A stretch of DNA of 64,000 nucleotides from Peribacillus alkalitolerans. Lineage in GTDB: Bacteria > Bacillota > Bacilli > Bacillales > DSM-1321. The notes beneath the pieces are model-generated. The model was not told where the DNA came from and ran no database searches. It saw nothing but the letters and a program-made list of their open reading frames with translations. The translations under genes were made by a program, and so were the position numbers. Numbering within the stretch: the stretch's first letter is position 1; each line of letters starts with the position of its first letter. Where the stretch lies: NCBI RefSeq assembly GCF_010882125.1, contig NZ_JAAGVZ010000013.1, positions 45,383 to 109,382 of the forward strand, in the 5' to 3' direction. Positions 41,939 through 51,200 of the stretch are shown piece by piece.

Positions 41939-42616
41939 ATGGACCAAGCCTTACTATTAAATCTACTAGAAATTATACTAATTAATATTGTATTAAGTGG
42001 TGATAACGCAGTAGTTATTGCATTAGCTTGCAGAAATTTACCTGAAAGGTACAAAAAGAAAGCAGTATTTTTCGGTACTTTAGGAGCGGTTGTTTTAAGG
42101 GTTCTTTTAACTTTTGTAGCTGTGTATCTATTAACAATTCCCTTCTTGAACTTCATTGGAGGATTGTTATTACTATGGATAGCTGTAAATTTGCTTAAAG
42201 GGGAAGAAGAAGAGGATATAAAAGCCAATGCTACACTCATGGCTGCTGTAAGGACTATCATTATTGCAGATTTGATCATGAGCTTGGATAATGTCGTAGC
42301 TGTTGCTGGTGTTGCGAACGGGAATGTTACACTAATTATTATCGGGCTTTTAATAAGTATTCCATTAATCATTTGGGGCAGCCAGTTATTAATGAAAATC
42401 ATGGAAAAGTTCCCAATTATTATTATTCTTGGAGCAGGTCTTTTAGGTTATACAGCAGGTGAGATGATGTTAAAGGATCAGGTGGTTGGTCATTTCTTGG
42501 AAAGTATACTTCCTGGCCTGCACCATATAATCCCGTTTGCATTAGCAGCTTTGGTCATTATTGTTGGAAAGCTAAGCAATCGTTCTGATAAAGAAAGAGG
42601 ACTTATGAGAGGCTAA
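41939..42616 (+). CDS. TerC/YjbE-family membrane protein, copy 1
   Basis: A 225-residue polytopic membrane protein (about seven helices). It carries the TerC-family acidic motifs inside helices: LSGDNAVVIALACRNLP near residue 21 and MSLDNVVAVAGVANG near residue 120. Bacillus relatives (YjbE, YkoY/YceF) are associated with manganese export or metal supply to secreted enzymes. I prefer ATG 41939 to GTG 41936. A very similar paralogue is encoded 0.8 kb downstream. Confidence 0.83.
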   Translation: MDQALLLNLLEIILINIVLSGDNAVVIALACRNLPERYKKKAVFFGTLGAVVLRVLLTFVAVYLLTIPFLNFIGGLLLLWIAVNLLKGEEEEDIKANATLMAAVRTIIIADLIMSLDNVVAVAGVANGNVTLIIIGLLISIPLIIWGSQLLMKIMEKFPIIIILGAGLLGYTAGEMMLKDQVVGHFLESILPGLHHIIPFALAALVIIVGKLSNRSDKERGLMRG

Positions 42617-42639
42617 GCCATAATATAAGATTAATATTG

Positions 42640-42670
42640 AGGACTTCCCAAGATGGAAGTCCTTTTTTTA
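42640..42670 (+). terminator. Terminator after TerC copy 1
   Basis: AGGACTTCC and GGAAGTCCT arms, seven T. Confidence 0.8.
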
Positions 42671-42742
42671 TTAAAAAGGTTTCTAAGATATTATAAACGT
42701 ATGTATGATATACATATAACCTTTAGAAACGAGGAATATGAT

Positions 42743-43363
42743 ATGTACATACCGAAATACTTCAAAATAAATGATGAAGAAGTAATTTATAATTTCATCG
42801 AGGAAAATGGCTTTGCAACGGTTTTTTCTCAACATAATGGGGGTCCGTATGCTACTCATTTGCCATTAATATTGGACCGAACAAAACGGGAGTTGTATGG
42901 ACATTTTGCAAAACCTAATCATCAGTGGAAAGATATTGAAAACCAAGAGGTGCTGATCATATTCCAAGGACCTCATTGCTATATTTCTCCTTCTTGGTAT
43001 GAAACGCAAGATGCTGTGCCGACCTGGAATTATGTATCGATTCATGTATATGGAAATATGGAAATGATAATGGACGAACAAGAAATCATGGATGCTCTAA
43101 GCGATTTGGTCGTTAAATACGAACTGCCGGAAAGTCCTTACAAACTTGAGGATGTAGACTCCAATTACATGTCTGGGTTAAGTAAAGGAATCGTCCCATT
43201 TAAAATCAAAATCAATAGAATTGAAGGGAAATGGAAATTAAGTCAGAACCATTCAGAAGAACGACAAAAACTTGTAATCCAGCAACTGGAAAAGATTCCG
43301 AGCGAAAATCAAAAACAAATAGCAAAGCTAATGAAAGAAAACCTCGCTTGTAAAAAATTATAG
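42743..43363 (+). CDS. PaiB-like FMN-binding protein
   Basis: A 206-residue protein of the FMN_bind_2/PaiB family: [20 protein letters not shown] at the start, [15 protein letters not shown] and [15 protein letters not shown] in the flavin-binding barrel, then [12 protein letters not shown]. PaiB was described in B. subtilis as a negative effector of sporulation and protease genes together with the acetyltransferase PaiA; no paiA is adjacent here. ATG 42743 has a GAGGA site; the upstream part of the frame runs through a terminator and is excluded. Confidence 0.85.
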   Translation: MYIPKYFKINDEEVIYNFIEENGFATVFSQHNGGPYATHLPLILDRTKRELYGHFAKPNHQWKDIENQEVLIIFQGPHCYISPSWYETQDAVPTWNYVSIHVYGNMEMIMDEQEIMDALSDLVVKYELPESPYKLEDVDSNYMSGLSKGIVPFKIKINRIEGKWKLSQNHSEERQKLVIQQLEKIPSENQKQIAKLMKENLACKKL

Positions 43364-43450
43364 ACAACTCCTCCATGAACTCTGAATATAAATAATTTAA
43401 AGCCTATCAGATTTTGGCTTTAAATAAATGATTTAGGGGATTATCAAAAA

Positions 43451-44104
43451 ATGGACCAAGCTTTAGTACTTAATTTGCTTGAAATTATTCTCATTAATAT
43501 TGTGTTAAGTGGTGATAATGCAGTCGTCATTGCCTTGGCTTGCAGAAATTTACCTAAACATTATAAGGATAATGCTGTATTATTTGGTACTCTCGGTGCC
43601 ATTGTTTTGAGAGTTTTATTAACATTCGTTGCAGTATATTTATTAACGATTCCTTTTTTAAACTTCATTGGAGGTCTGTTGTTACTGTGGATCGCTGTAA
43701 AATTGATAAAAGGTGATGAAGAAGAGGATATTAGAGGAAATACCACTCTTATGGGAGCCATCAAAACCATCGTGATTGCCGATATCATTATGAGTATAGA
43801 CAATGTCGTCGCTGTAGCAGGAGTGGCTCAAGGAGATATTATTCTAATAATCATTGGACTTCTGATCAGTATTCCATTAATCATTTGGGGCAGTAGCTTC
43901 CTAATGTTCATCATGGAAAAATTCCCAATCATCATTATTATAGGAGCTGCTCTATTAGGTTTCACAGCTGGTGATATGATGTTAAAGGATCTGGCAGTGG
44001 GTCAACTAATTGAAAACCTACATCCTACCTTACATCATATTATCCCATTTGCATTAGCCACAATGGTCATTATTGTTGGCAAGCTTGGCAAATCTTCAAA
44101 GTAA
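43451..44104 (+). CDS. TerC/YjbE-family membrane protein, copy 2
   Basis: A 217-residue paralogue of the protein at 41939. The first 80 residues are nearly identical (MDQAL-LNLLEIILINIVLS) and both acidic motifs, SGDNAVVIALACRNLP and SIDNVVAVAGVAQG, are kept; divergence increases in the C-terminal third. The pair probably arose by local duplication, with the paiB-like gene between. Substrate unproven (manganese is the likeliest from the family). Confidence 0.83.
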   Translation: MDQALVLNLLEIILINIVLSGDNAVVIALACRNLPKHYKDNAVLFGTLGAIVLRVLLTFVAVYLLTIPFLNFIGGLLLLWIAVKLIKGDEEEDIRGNTTLMGAIKTIVIADIIMSIDNVVAVAGVAQGDIILIIIGLLISIPLIIWGSSFLMFIMEKFPIIIIIGAALLGFTAGDMMLKDLAVGQLIENLHPTLHHIIPFALATMVIIVGKLGKSSK

Positions 44105-44117
44105 GCATTCTAAGTAG

Positions 44118-44144
44118 GGCTTCCAATTGGAAGTCTTTTTTGTT
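44118..44144 (+). terminator. Terminator after TerC copy 2
   Basis: GGCTTCC and GGAAGTC arms with AATT loop and T-run. Confidence 0.7.
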
Positions 44145-44307
44145 TTCTAATTTGTGCTTTATAGAATTGAACTATGTGATTTTTCCATCACCAAGCCTAA
44201 ATGGTAAATCAAAAAACGAATGCCAATTGGAGGTGTTTTTTTCCATAAATAAAACAATAATACTGGGTCAGTATATAGAGGTACCCTAAGTAAAAAGGAG
44301 AGATAGT

Positions 44308-44520
44308 ATGCCACAATTTGACGTAAATCAATTGAATCAAGCAAAAGCAAATGTATCACTTTCTCAAGAATTATTAACAAAAGTGATTGAAAAATCCAAT
44401 TCTGACCCCGTTTTAGCACAGGAAGCGCTAAAACAAGCATCTAACGAAATTTCGTCAGCCTTATCAGCTGTTGCACAAGTACAAAATACAGCTAAATCAC
44501 AAGCACAAACTACAGAATAA
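44308..44520 (+). CDS. Small uncharacterised hydrophilic protein, 70 residues
   Basis: A 70-residue, Ala/Gln/Ser-rich, probably all-helical protein (FDVNQLNQAKANVSLSQELL, later EALKQASNEISSALSAVAQV). It has a strong AAGGAGAG site seven bases before the ATG and a clean terminator after it, which supports a real gene. No cysteine, signal or membrane segment. Composition recalls small spore-associated proteins, but I recognise no family. Confidence 0.65.
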   Translation: MPQFDVNQLNQAKANVSLSQELLTKVIEKSNSDPVLAQEALKQASNEISSALSAVAQVQNTAKSQAQTTE

Positions 44521-44586
44521 TTTATATACCTGTGGAACTTAAAAATTGATTTAGGATTTTAATATACTATCCAATAGTAACTCAAT

Positions 44587-44626
44587 CATATAAAGGGGAG
44601 AAATAAATTCTCCTCTTTATATGAAT
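44587..44626. terminator. Terminator between small protein gene and GGDEF remnant
   Basis: Arms CATATAAAGGGGAGAA and TTCTCCTCTTTATATG with one G-U, ATAAA loop. Confidence 0.7.
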
Positions 44627-44651
44627 TATGGTTCAACGACCTTTCATTTGA

Positions 44652-45143
44652 CTATTTATATGGAACGAGTGTATTACGGCCCTTTGATTTCGCTTCGTAG
44701 AGAGCGTCGTCTTCATATGCAATCAGGTCTTTTTGATTCATACCTGGGTTAGGAATTAAAGTTGCAATCCCTATGCTGATGGTGACAATGTCACTGATAG
44801 GTGAAGCTTGGTGTGGGATACTAAGTTCTGCGACTATGTCCTTTAAAGAAATAGCTACTTGATTGGATTGATGTCTATCGGCTCCAGCTAAAACAAGGAC
44901 GAATTCTTCGCCACCGTATCGGGCCGTGAAATCATGTCCAAGGCTTAATTTTGATAATGATTGTGCAATTTCAATTAAACAGGCATCACCGCTTAAGTGG
45001 CCATATGTATCGTTGTCCTGTTTGTAATAGTCGATCTCGAGAATAAGTGAGAGTGGGATAGAATCACTTTTGCATTGATTCCAAACCTTTTCCAATTCAT
45101 TTTCAAAAAATCTCCTGTTTGCAATGTTAGTTAATCCATCCAA
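44652..45143 (-). pseudogene. Decapitated GGDEF (diguanylate cyclase) gene
   Basis: The 163 codons start exactly at the conserved D-x-L-T-N-x-x-N-R-R of a GGDEF domain (DGLTNIANRRFFENELE) and run to its end (DDALYEAKSKGRN), with the active-site loop RYGGEEF intact. The metal-site DIDxFK is changed to LEIDYYKQDND. A stop codon lies three codons before the first residue, the only start is a TTG with no ribosome site, and no sensor domain remains. I read it as a 5'-truncated gene, probably silent. Confidence 0.65.
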
Positions 45144-45319
45144 ACATTACGATTAAAACAAGATTGATGCCAACCAACCTGAACAAACATTTAAACCCTC
45201 CATGAAAACTGTTCAAAAAAATTTCTATAAATATGAAATAAGATAATTTACATATAATATCATTTACAGATCGGTAGTAAAGAAAAAGACAGCCATATAG
45301 CTGCCCTTTTTCTGTCCAA

Positions 45320-45802
45320 TTATTGATTTTTCTTAATGAATTCATAATAAAGAGCAGTAGTTGTCTGAATTACTACAAATATGATCAATGAATATTGAAT
45401 GTTATAACCATTTAGATAATGTGTGACACCCATTATAGTCGATACTTTTTCCATGGCTAAACCAATAACAGCCCAAGCCACTACATAAAAAATAAAGGTT
45501 CTTTTATTTATCCTAAATTTTTCATAAAAGTAAACAAAAAAATAACTGAATGGGGCAAACAAGAAATAGGTTAAAAGATCAGTCAATTCATATTGGTTCG
45601 AATCATTGACCTTATAAAAATCAAGTAATCCACCGCCTATTGTAAAATCAAACAAAGTTGCGCTGGTGAATCCCCAAATCAGGAATAAGAATGTGATATT
45701 CCTTGGCAATATCTTAGGAAATAAAAACAAGGCAGCATAGGCAACGACTAACAAAATGAAGATATAAATTTCGTTTTTATCGAAGCTTTCCCACAATATC
45801 AT
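45320..45802 (-). CDS. CBO0543-like membrane protein (160 residues)
   Basis: A predicted membrane protein with about five hydrophobic helices (IYIFILLVVAYAALFLFP, then LTYFLFAPFSYFFVYFYEKF). The layout resembles the CBO0543 family of Firmicute membrane proteins, of unknown function. It overlaps the upstream gene by four bases, so the two are coupled. Another CBO0543-type gene lies at 57722. Confidence 0.62.
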   Translation of the reverse strand: MILWESFDKNEIYIFILLVVAYAALFLFPKILPRNITFLFLIWGFTSATLFDFTIGGGLLDFYKVNDSNQYELTDLLTYFLFAPFSYFFVYFYEKFRINKRTFIFYVVAWAVIGLAMEKVSTIMGVTHYLNGYNIQYSLIIFVVIQTTTALYYEFIKKNQ

Positions 45803-46341
45803 GATACTCTCACCGTATTCTGGGATATGCGCTTAAATAGCTTATAAAACAATATTGCAATCAGGTTAAGAATCAAGTAGTAAATGACGACAAACCCAAA
45901 ATTCCAATTTGAATAATCTGTAATTTTCAGACTTGCTGAAAGGGAACTGATACACGACAATAATAAAACAGAAGTGAATATCACAATACTTTTCTCAACC
46001 ATTGTTTCTTTTGCTTGAAGGAAATTCAGATGGATGAGTATCACCGTCGGGATAATTACACTTCTAATCAAAAGATATGCTGTATAACCAAGACCTTTCT
46101 TGGTTACGGTTATTAGTTTAAGCTCCTCAGATACAATCCATGAGTAGTTGATACTTATGATAAGGACAAGAAGAAATACTACAGTGTTTTCTATAATGGA
46201 TAATTTCTTGATGATAATAGTAAAAATCGAAACGAATAGCCAAGAAAGAAATGAAAAAACTACAAAACCCATAGTTGGTAAGCCTCCAATAGATAAAGAT
46301 AATAATATTAGTCTTCTACTATTAAATAAATTAGATTCCAT
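45799..46341 (-). CDS. Uncharacterised membrane protein (180 residues)
   Basis: About five or six hydrophobic helices (PTMGFVVFSFLSWLFVSIFT, VVFLLVLIISINYSWIV, SVIIPTVILIHLNFL). No signal peptide or recognised domain. It is the first gene of a two-gene unit with the CBO0543-like protein (ATGA overlap), an arrangement typical for that family, so the pair may work together (inference). Confidence 0.6.
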   Translation of the reverse strand: MESNLFNSRRLILLSLSIGGLPTMGFVVFSFLSWLFVSIFTIIIKKLSIIENTVVFLLVLIISINYSWIVSEELKLITVTKKGLGYTAYLLIRSVIIPTVILIHLNFLQAKETMVEKSIVIFTSVLLLSCISSLSASLKITDYSNWNFGFVVIYYLILNLIAILFYKLFKRISQNTVRVS

Positions 46342-46369
46342 ATACTAGCTATTTCCTTTAAATGGATTT

Positions 46370-47614
46370 CTAGTTAATTTGATTATGTTGTGAATGCTGC
46401 ACCGTAGACACCCCGAGGGCATGATTTTCCCAAAGGATCTTTTCAACCCATTCCTTTTGGCTTACCTCTAATTGAATCATCACTACCACTTCTGATGTAT
46501 TGGACTTTGTGCCGTTCTTCTTTTTTTTCACGATTGCCAACTTAATGGCTATACCAAGTACAATCCCGGTAACTGCCCCGATGATACCCCATAGGATTGG
46601 GCCCCACTTAAGTTCATACCCATAAATCGCGCCTAATAACATTAGGCATGTCCCCAATATGGCTGCAATATCGAGCATCCCCATCCCGTCTGCATAGTGA
46701 ATCGAATCAAAAAGTTTGTGAGATTGCTTCCTTTTATCCAACGGTACTGCGAATATCTTATCCTTTTTGATTCCTTTTCGATCCAATTCAGTTAGTGCCA
46801 ACTCTAGGAACGTGTTCTGTTCAAATGTAGCAATGGCCAACATATCTATTTCCTCCCCAAGTGGGTAGTGAAAGGAGGGGCTCTGGTAGCTCTTCCTTAA
46901 ATACTGAGATTGTTCCTTTTCAAAAAGTTTGTTTTGTTCGATTGCCGAGATGTAAGCGTCATATATGATGAAGGTATAGATGGAAGGTATATATATGAAC
47001 CACTGCATGTCAATAATCTGCTTGGCTTGTGAAAAATCACCAGTGAATGAAAATTGAATTGCTTGTGGCAAGTGGGAGAAATAACAGATCACCAATGTGT
47101 ATATGAAAATAAAGAAACCAACGATTAATTTCTGGACATAAAGGTGGCCAAGCCCTGGAATAAGGAATGACCATGCCATGGCCATCCATGGTTCTCTTTT
47201 ATCAAGATGATTGATCCCCCATGCACTCATTTTCATCAATTTTATGGGAGCGTCTTCCCAGTCTGATAATATATACTGTTTATTCAAATCAATGGTCGAG
47301 CGGTAACTATCCCACATGGCATATATATAAATTCCTACATAAAGCATGAGCCATCTTTCATCCAAAACATCCTTAGCTTTTTCAAAATGTCCCTGTAAGG
47401 AATACATAATGCCAAGGTTAATTTTTGCCTGTTGATTAATAAACATCTCCCAAAGGATGAGAATAAACGCCTTTCCATATTTATGCAGCATTAAATTCCC
47501 AAATCCAGGATATGAAAATGCGAAAAAAGCAATAACCCAAGGGTTCCTTAAATGTAGATGAGTCGTAGTGAAAGTAGAAAGGTAAGCCCTTGGTCGCCTA
47601 TATGATTGACTCAC
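46370..47614 (-). CDS. Membrane protein with duplicated TM2-like module
   Basis: A 414-residue protein. Two similar halves each start with a Pro-Gly turn followed by a hydrophobic hairpin: NPWVIAFFAFSYPGFGNLML (about 24-43) and PWMAMAWSFLIPGLGHLYVQ (about 143-162). Each is followed by a soluble stretch with matching W-D-S-Y / Y-D-A-Y elements. The C-terminal third has a short alpha/beta segment (LALTELDRKGIKKDKIFAVP), then two glycine-rich helices (WGIIGAVTGIVLGIAIKLA), as in YflT/17M-like stress proteins. No function known. GTG start with AAGGAG 12 bases upstream. Confidence 0.65.
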   Translation of the reverse strand: MSQSYRRPRAYLSTFTTTHLHLRNPWVIAFFAFSYPGFGNLMLHKYGKAFILILWEMFINQQAKINLGIMYSLQGHFEKAKDVLDERWLMLYVGIYIYAMWDSYRSTIDLNKQYILSDWEDAPIKLMKMSAWGINHLDKREPWMAMAWSFLIPGLGHLYVQKLIVGFFIFIYTLVICYFSHLPQAIQFSFTGDFSQAKQIIDMQWFIYIPSIYTFIIYDAYISAIEQNKLFEKEQSQYLRKSYQSPSFHYPLGEEIDMLAIATFEQNTFLELALTELDRKGIKKDKIFAVPLDKRKQSHKLFDSIHYADGMGMLDIAAILGTCLMLLGAIYGYELKWGPILWGIIGAVTGIVLGIAIKLAIVKKKKNGTKSNTSEVVVMIQLEVSQKEWVEKILWENHALGVSTVQHSQHNQIN

Positions 47615-48015
47615 TAGATGAAATCTCCTTTATTGAAAAAAATACATGATCGATTGCTGATAACAAAAGAATCATTTTTCAAGAATAAAGAACCTATATT
47701 TAAACCTATTATTTCCAAATTAATGAAGGTTAATGTATGATCCAAAACATACCTAAATAAAAAGTGAAAGCAAATAGAAATGTGAAAGTGGTATGCAAAC
47801 ACGTTTTTATGTCTCCGAATTAAGTACATAATACGGAGGAGTACACCGATTTCAATATTCCTTCCATTATTTTAAGTCCATAAATTAAATTATAAATAGA
47901 AACACATTCACAATAATTTTTAATAGAGCCTATTAATTAATGGATTTTTTGTCAGAATATTATGTTATCATATAATTACCTATATTTACCTATAAATACA
48001 AAGGCAGGTTTGATC
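47615..48015. other. Intergenic interval, no gene seen
   Basis: About 400 bases of AT-rich sequence between divergent units. It contains a TCTCCG/CGGAGGA inverted pair around 47812-47842 and must hold the moxR promoter, but I cannot assign -10/-35 boxes. A minus-strand ORF here lacks a ribosome site and is rejected. Confidence 0.5.
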
Positions 48016-48948
48016 ATGAATTCCATTCAAAAGTTAAAAAGTAATATTCAGAAAGTTTTTATTGGGAAAGATCAAGTGATAGATTTGGTGATTGTTTCAC
48101 TTTTGTCAGATGGACACGTTTTACTTGAGGACGTTCCGGGAACGGGGAAAACTCTGTTGGCCAAAACATTAGCAAAAAGTATGGAAGGGGCATTTTCTCG
48201 TATCCAATTTACCCCTGATGTACTGCCAGGGGATGTGACAGGAATTGAATATTTCAATCCAAAAACGAACGAGTTTGAAAAGCGCCTCGGTCCAGTTCAT
48301 ACGAATATTCTGTTAGCAGATGAGATTAATCGTGCGATGCCAAGGACTCAATCCAGCTTGCTGGAAGCAATGGAAGAGCGCCAAGTCACCATTGACCGGG
48401 AAACAGAGAAGCTGCCACGCCCATTCATCGTAATTGCTACTCAGAACCCTATCGAATCACAAGGGACGTTTCCACTACCAGATGCTCAGCTCGATCGTTT
48501 TTTAATCAACATCCCTGTCGGTTATCCAACTAAGGAACAAGAAAAGCAAATCATGCGTCTATTTAGGGAAGAACAGCCATTAGATCAGCTGGAGCCTTGT
48601 ATTACAATCGAAGAATTGATAGATCTCCAAAAGCAGACGAAAAGCATCCATGTGTCGGAGGCAATTGAGGAGTACATATTAAACTTAGTTGAAGCGACTC
48701 GTTCAAGTCATTTATGTGAAAAAGGATTGAGTCCACGTGCGACTTTAGCTTTAATGAGAGCCTCACAAGCAAAGGCTTTATTTGAAGGACGTACATACTG
48801 CATTCCTGAAGATGTTCAGTTTGTGTTCCCATACATAGCGATTCACCGCATTTCATTGACGATGGAAGGCTCACTGACCGCCAACCGTAAAGATATAGTT
48901 AGCGAGATTGCAGCATCGGTGGATGTTCCTGTGGAGATTGCTAGATGA
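48016..48948 (+). CDS. MoxR-family AAA+ ATPase
   Basis: A 310-residue AAA_3 ATPase. Walker A is EDVPGTGKTLLAKT (about residues 36-49), Walker B ILLADEINRAMPRTQSSLL, sensor 1 VIATQNPIESQGTFPLPDAQ and the C-terminal lid contains GLSPRATLALMRASQA. ATG 48016 follows AAAGGCAGG; the longer upstream frame is not needed. MoxR ATPases act as chaperones for partner complexes, usually with the DUF58 protein encoded next (four-base overlap). Confidence 0.9.
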   Translation: MNSIQKLKSNIQKVFIGKDQVIDLVIVSLLSDGHVLLEDVPGTGKTLLAKTLAKSMEGAFSRIQFTPDVLPGDVTGIEYFNPKTNEFEKRLGPVHTNILLADEINRAMPRTQSSLLEAMEERQVTIDRETEKLPRPFIVIATQNPIESQGTFPLPDAQLDRFLINIPVGYPTKEQEKQIMRLFREEQPLDQLEPCITIEELIDLQKQTKSIHVSEAIEEYILNLVEATRSSHLCEKGLSPRATLALMRASQAKALFEGRTYCIPEDVQFVFPYIAIHRISLTMEGSLTANRKDIVSEIAASVDVPVEIAR

Positions 48949-50099
48949 ATAGGAATTACATAGATGTCAAAATTCTATTCCAGGAGAGCATGGTTGCTTT
49001 ATCCCTCCCGGTTTTTTTACTAGTGTTGTTCTTTAAGCAAGAACTTATGGTAGCGGCCTTCCTTTTTTACTATCTGTACGTGTTTATGATTCGGGCCTAT
49101 ACAAAACATATTCCAAGCTATCTACATCTTTTACAGGAGAAAAAGAGAAATCGTTTGTTCCCGGGAGATGCAGTGACATTGAACATCGGTATCCTCAATA
49201 CATCAAGAATTACCATACCAAATGGAACCATTCATTTAACGATGGATTCATCCATTCAAAAGGAAAATAAAGGTGAATCATTGAAGCTATTGGGTAATTC
49301 CACAACGCTCCAATTTTCTGCACCGCCAAATAAACGTCTTCAATGGAAAATCGAGCTTTTTCCTCAAAAAAGGGGACTATATCGAATTGAGAATCTAGAA
49401 ATCCTTCTTTATGACTGGTTTAGTACATCTAGGGTATTGATTCCCAAAATAGATAAATTGGAGACAGAATTTTTAGTGTATCCGATCATTAAGCCAATCA
49501 GAAATATCGAGGCGCTTCAAAAAATGGTAACAGGAAGCCAGCCTACAAACTTCTCATTTTTTCAGGACGAGGCTTCTATATCTGGAATAAAACCCTATGA
49601 AGGAGAGATCTTCCGTCAAATCCATTGGAAGGCTTCTTTAAAAACACAGAGTATCGTGGCCAAAAAATATGATCGTGTGACCCATAATGGGATGACTATT
49701 TGTTTGAACCTTTCTTCCAAGCATAAAAATTCTTTTCATATAGAAATGGAGAATCTCATTTCCTATACAGCATTCCTATGTCAGTATGCTGCTAAGCAAA
49801 AAATGCCTTTTGAGGTTTTCATCAATCTCTATCAAGAAGGTAGGCCAATCACTATCAGTATGAAAGAAGGGGTGGAACATGTGGGTACCTGTCTGACAGC
49901 ACTTGCTCAGATTTCCAATGCTGGGCTGTTGGTAAAGGAAACTGCGTTCTACAAATATATCGAGTCAAACAAATCCCCATCAGTCGTCTCAGTCATTGTG
50001 GGAGACACGTACCATTCTGGAGCAATCAAAGGAAATGTGATTTTTGTGAATGAAAGTGGAGAGATATCAGGAGGTAATTCGAATGCAGCTTCTTTTTAA
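48945..50099 (+). CDS. DUF58-domain protein
   Basis: A 384-residue protein. Two N-terminal hydrophobic helices (residues 15-55) anchor a beta-rich region; the DUF58 signature GIKPYEGEIFRQIHWKASLK is at about 213-232 and leads into a vWA-like domain. DUF58 proteins work with MoxR ATPases in membrane or wall-related complexes, role unproven. It overlaps both neighbours, giving a tight three-gene operon. Confidence 0.88.
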   Translation: MNRNYIDVKILFQESMVALSLPVFLLVLFFKQELMVAAFLFYYLYVFMIRAYTKHIPSYLHLLQEKKRNRLFPGDAVTLNIGILNTSRITIPNGTIHLTMDSSIQKENKGESLKLLGNSTTLQFSAPPNKRLQWKIELFPQKRGLYRIENLEILLYDWFSTSRVLIPKIDKLETEFLVYPIIKPIRNIEALQKMVTGSQPTNFSFFQDEASISGIKPYEGEIFRQIHWKASLKTQSIVAKKYDRVTHNGMTICLNLSSKHKNSFHIEMENLISYTAFLCQYAAKQKMPFEVFINLYQEGRPITISMKEGVEHVGTCLTALAQISNAGLLVKETAFYKYIESNKSPSVVSVIVGDTYHSGAIKGNVIFVNESGEISGGNSNAASF

Positions 50100-51156
50100 C
50101 TCTTCTATATTTCTCCTTTTTTTCTTGGTTTCTATGAAAGAAGAGCAAATGATTTATTTCTTCCCATTTTTTTTCGTAAGTATAGCAGCACAGTGGTTAT
50201 TGCGAAAAAATAAAGCAACTTGGGTTCGGGTGACCTTTTTTATTCTTCAGTTAGTCATTTTAGGTGTTCTCCCATTTTCATGGATGCAAAGCTTCGTACT
50301 TTCATTAACGTTTTATTTACTCTATTGGGATTCCTATGTAAAGAATTTCCATAAAATCTGGATTGCACTTTCGGCGCTAGCTTATTCTGCATTGAACCTA
50401 TTTTCCATGCCAAGAATAACCGAAATAGCCTTATTCATTCTGATACTAATCCTCGTAGTATTTGTAGAAAGCCAATCAGTTCGAGTGGCAATGAACCGTA
50501 TTGGAATGCTTGGAACGACTATTCTATTAAGTGCTGCAGTATATTTTGTCTTGCCATACGGCTTTAAGGCATTGGGGTGGCTACTCTATTCAATCGTCCA
50601 TATCATCTCCTTGCCTATTGGTTTTCTGGTAGAAGGGCTATTGTTTGCATTCCCTAAATTATCGATAGAAGGGAATATGAATGAAGAAGTTGGGTTACTC
50701 AAAATGGATAAATGGAATGATTATTATAAAGAAGAAGCTAAAACTGACAACACGATTCCATTAATCATCCTGTCCATTATAGCAGTGTTGATCTTAATTT
50801 ATCTGTACCGTAAAATCCGGAAGCGGGTTGAAGATACAAGAAACGATTATACAGTAGAAAATTCAGGTTTCCTACAGGTGACAACATTAGGAACAGGACT
50901 CATGAATAAGCCTCCAACCAATCCTATACGTAAAGCCGTTTATAAATGGGAAAAGAAATTGAAAAATCCATTCTCTCGACAGAAAGGCGAAGCTTTCTCC
51001 AAATGGATAAAGCGAGTCTCAAAAACGGACCATGAATACATCCAACAAGTATATGATAGGGTCCGTTATGGAGGGCAGTCTTATTCTACAGAAGAGGCGA
51101 AAAGGTTTCAGAAGGAATTGAATCAGTTGTTTGGTGAGGTAAAGAAGGATAAATAA
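50083..51156 (+). CDS. Polytopic membrane protein with DUF4129-like C-terminus
   Basis: A 357-residue protein: about seven hydrophobic helices in residues 1-195, another at about 225, and a cytoplasmic C-terminal domain (AVYKWEKKLKNPFSRQKGE, HEYIQQVYDRVRYGGQSYST) resembling DUF4129. In many bacilli the third gene of a MoxR-DUF58 operon carries a transglutaminase between the membrane part and DUF4129; no Cys-His-Asp core is visible here. ATG 50083 is chosen, with AGGAGGT seven bases upstream inside the DUF58 gene. Confidence 0.75.
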   Translation: MQLLFNSSIFLLFFLVSMKEEQMIYFFPFFFVSIAAQWLLRKNKATWVRVTFFILQLVILGVLPFSWMQSFVLSLTFYLLYWDSYVKNFHKIWIALSALAYSALNLFSMPRITEIALFILILILVVFVESQSVRVAMNRIGMLGTTILLSAAVYFVLPYGFKALGWLLYSIVHIISLPIGFLVEGLLFAFPKLSIEGNMNEEVGLLKMDKWNDYYKEEAKTDNTIPLIILSIIAVLILIYLYRKIRKRVEDTRNDYTVENSGFLQVTTLGTGLMNKPPTNPIRKAVYKWEKKLKNPFSRQKGEAFSKWIKRVSKTDHEYIQQVYDRVRYGGQSYSTEEAKRFQKELNQLFGEVKKDK

Positions 51157-51165
51157 TAAAAATGG

Positions 51166-51200
51166 TTCTACCTTTGGCTAACAAGGGTAGATTTTTTGAT
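51166..51200 (+). terminator. Terminator of the moxR operon
   Basis: TCTACCTTT and AAGGGTAGA arms, six T. Confidence 0.75.

Noticed and set aside
45127..45345. Minus-strand 72-residue ORF upstream of the GGDEF remnant
   Set aside because: No ribosome site or family resemblance, and it overlaps the end of the CBO0543-like gene.
47614..47829. Minus-strand 71-residue ORF
   Set aside because: It lies in the upstream region of the 414-residue gene, lacks a ribosome site, and has no conserved features.
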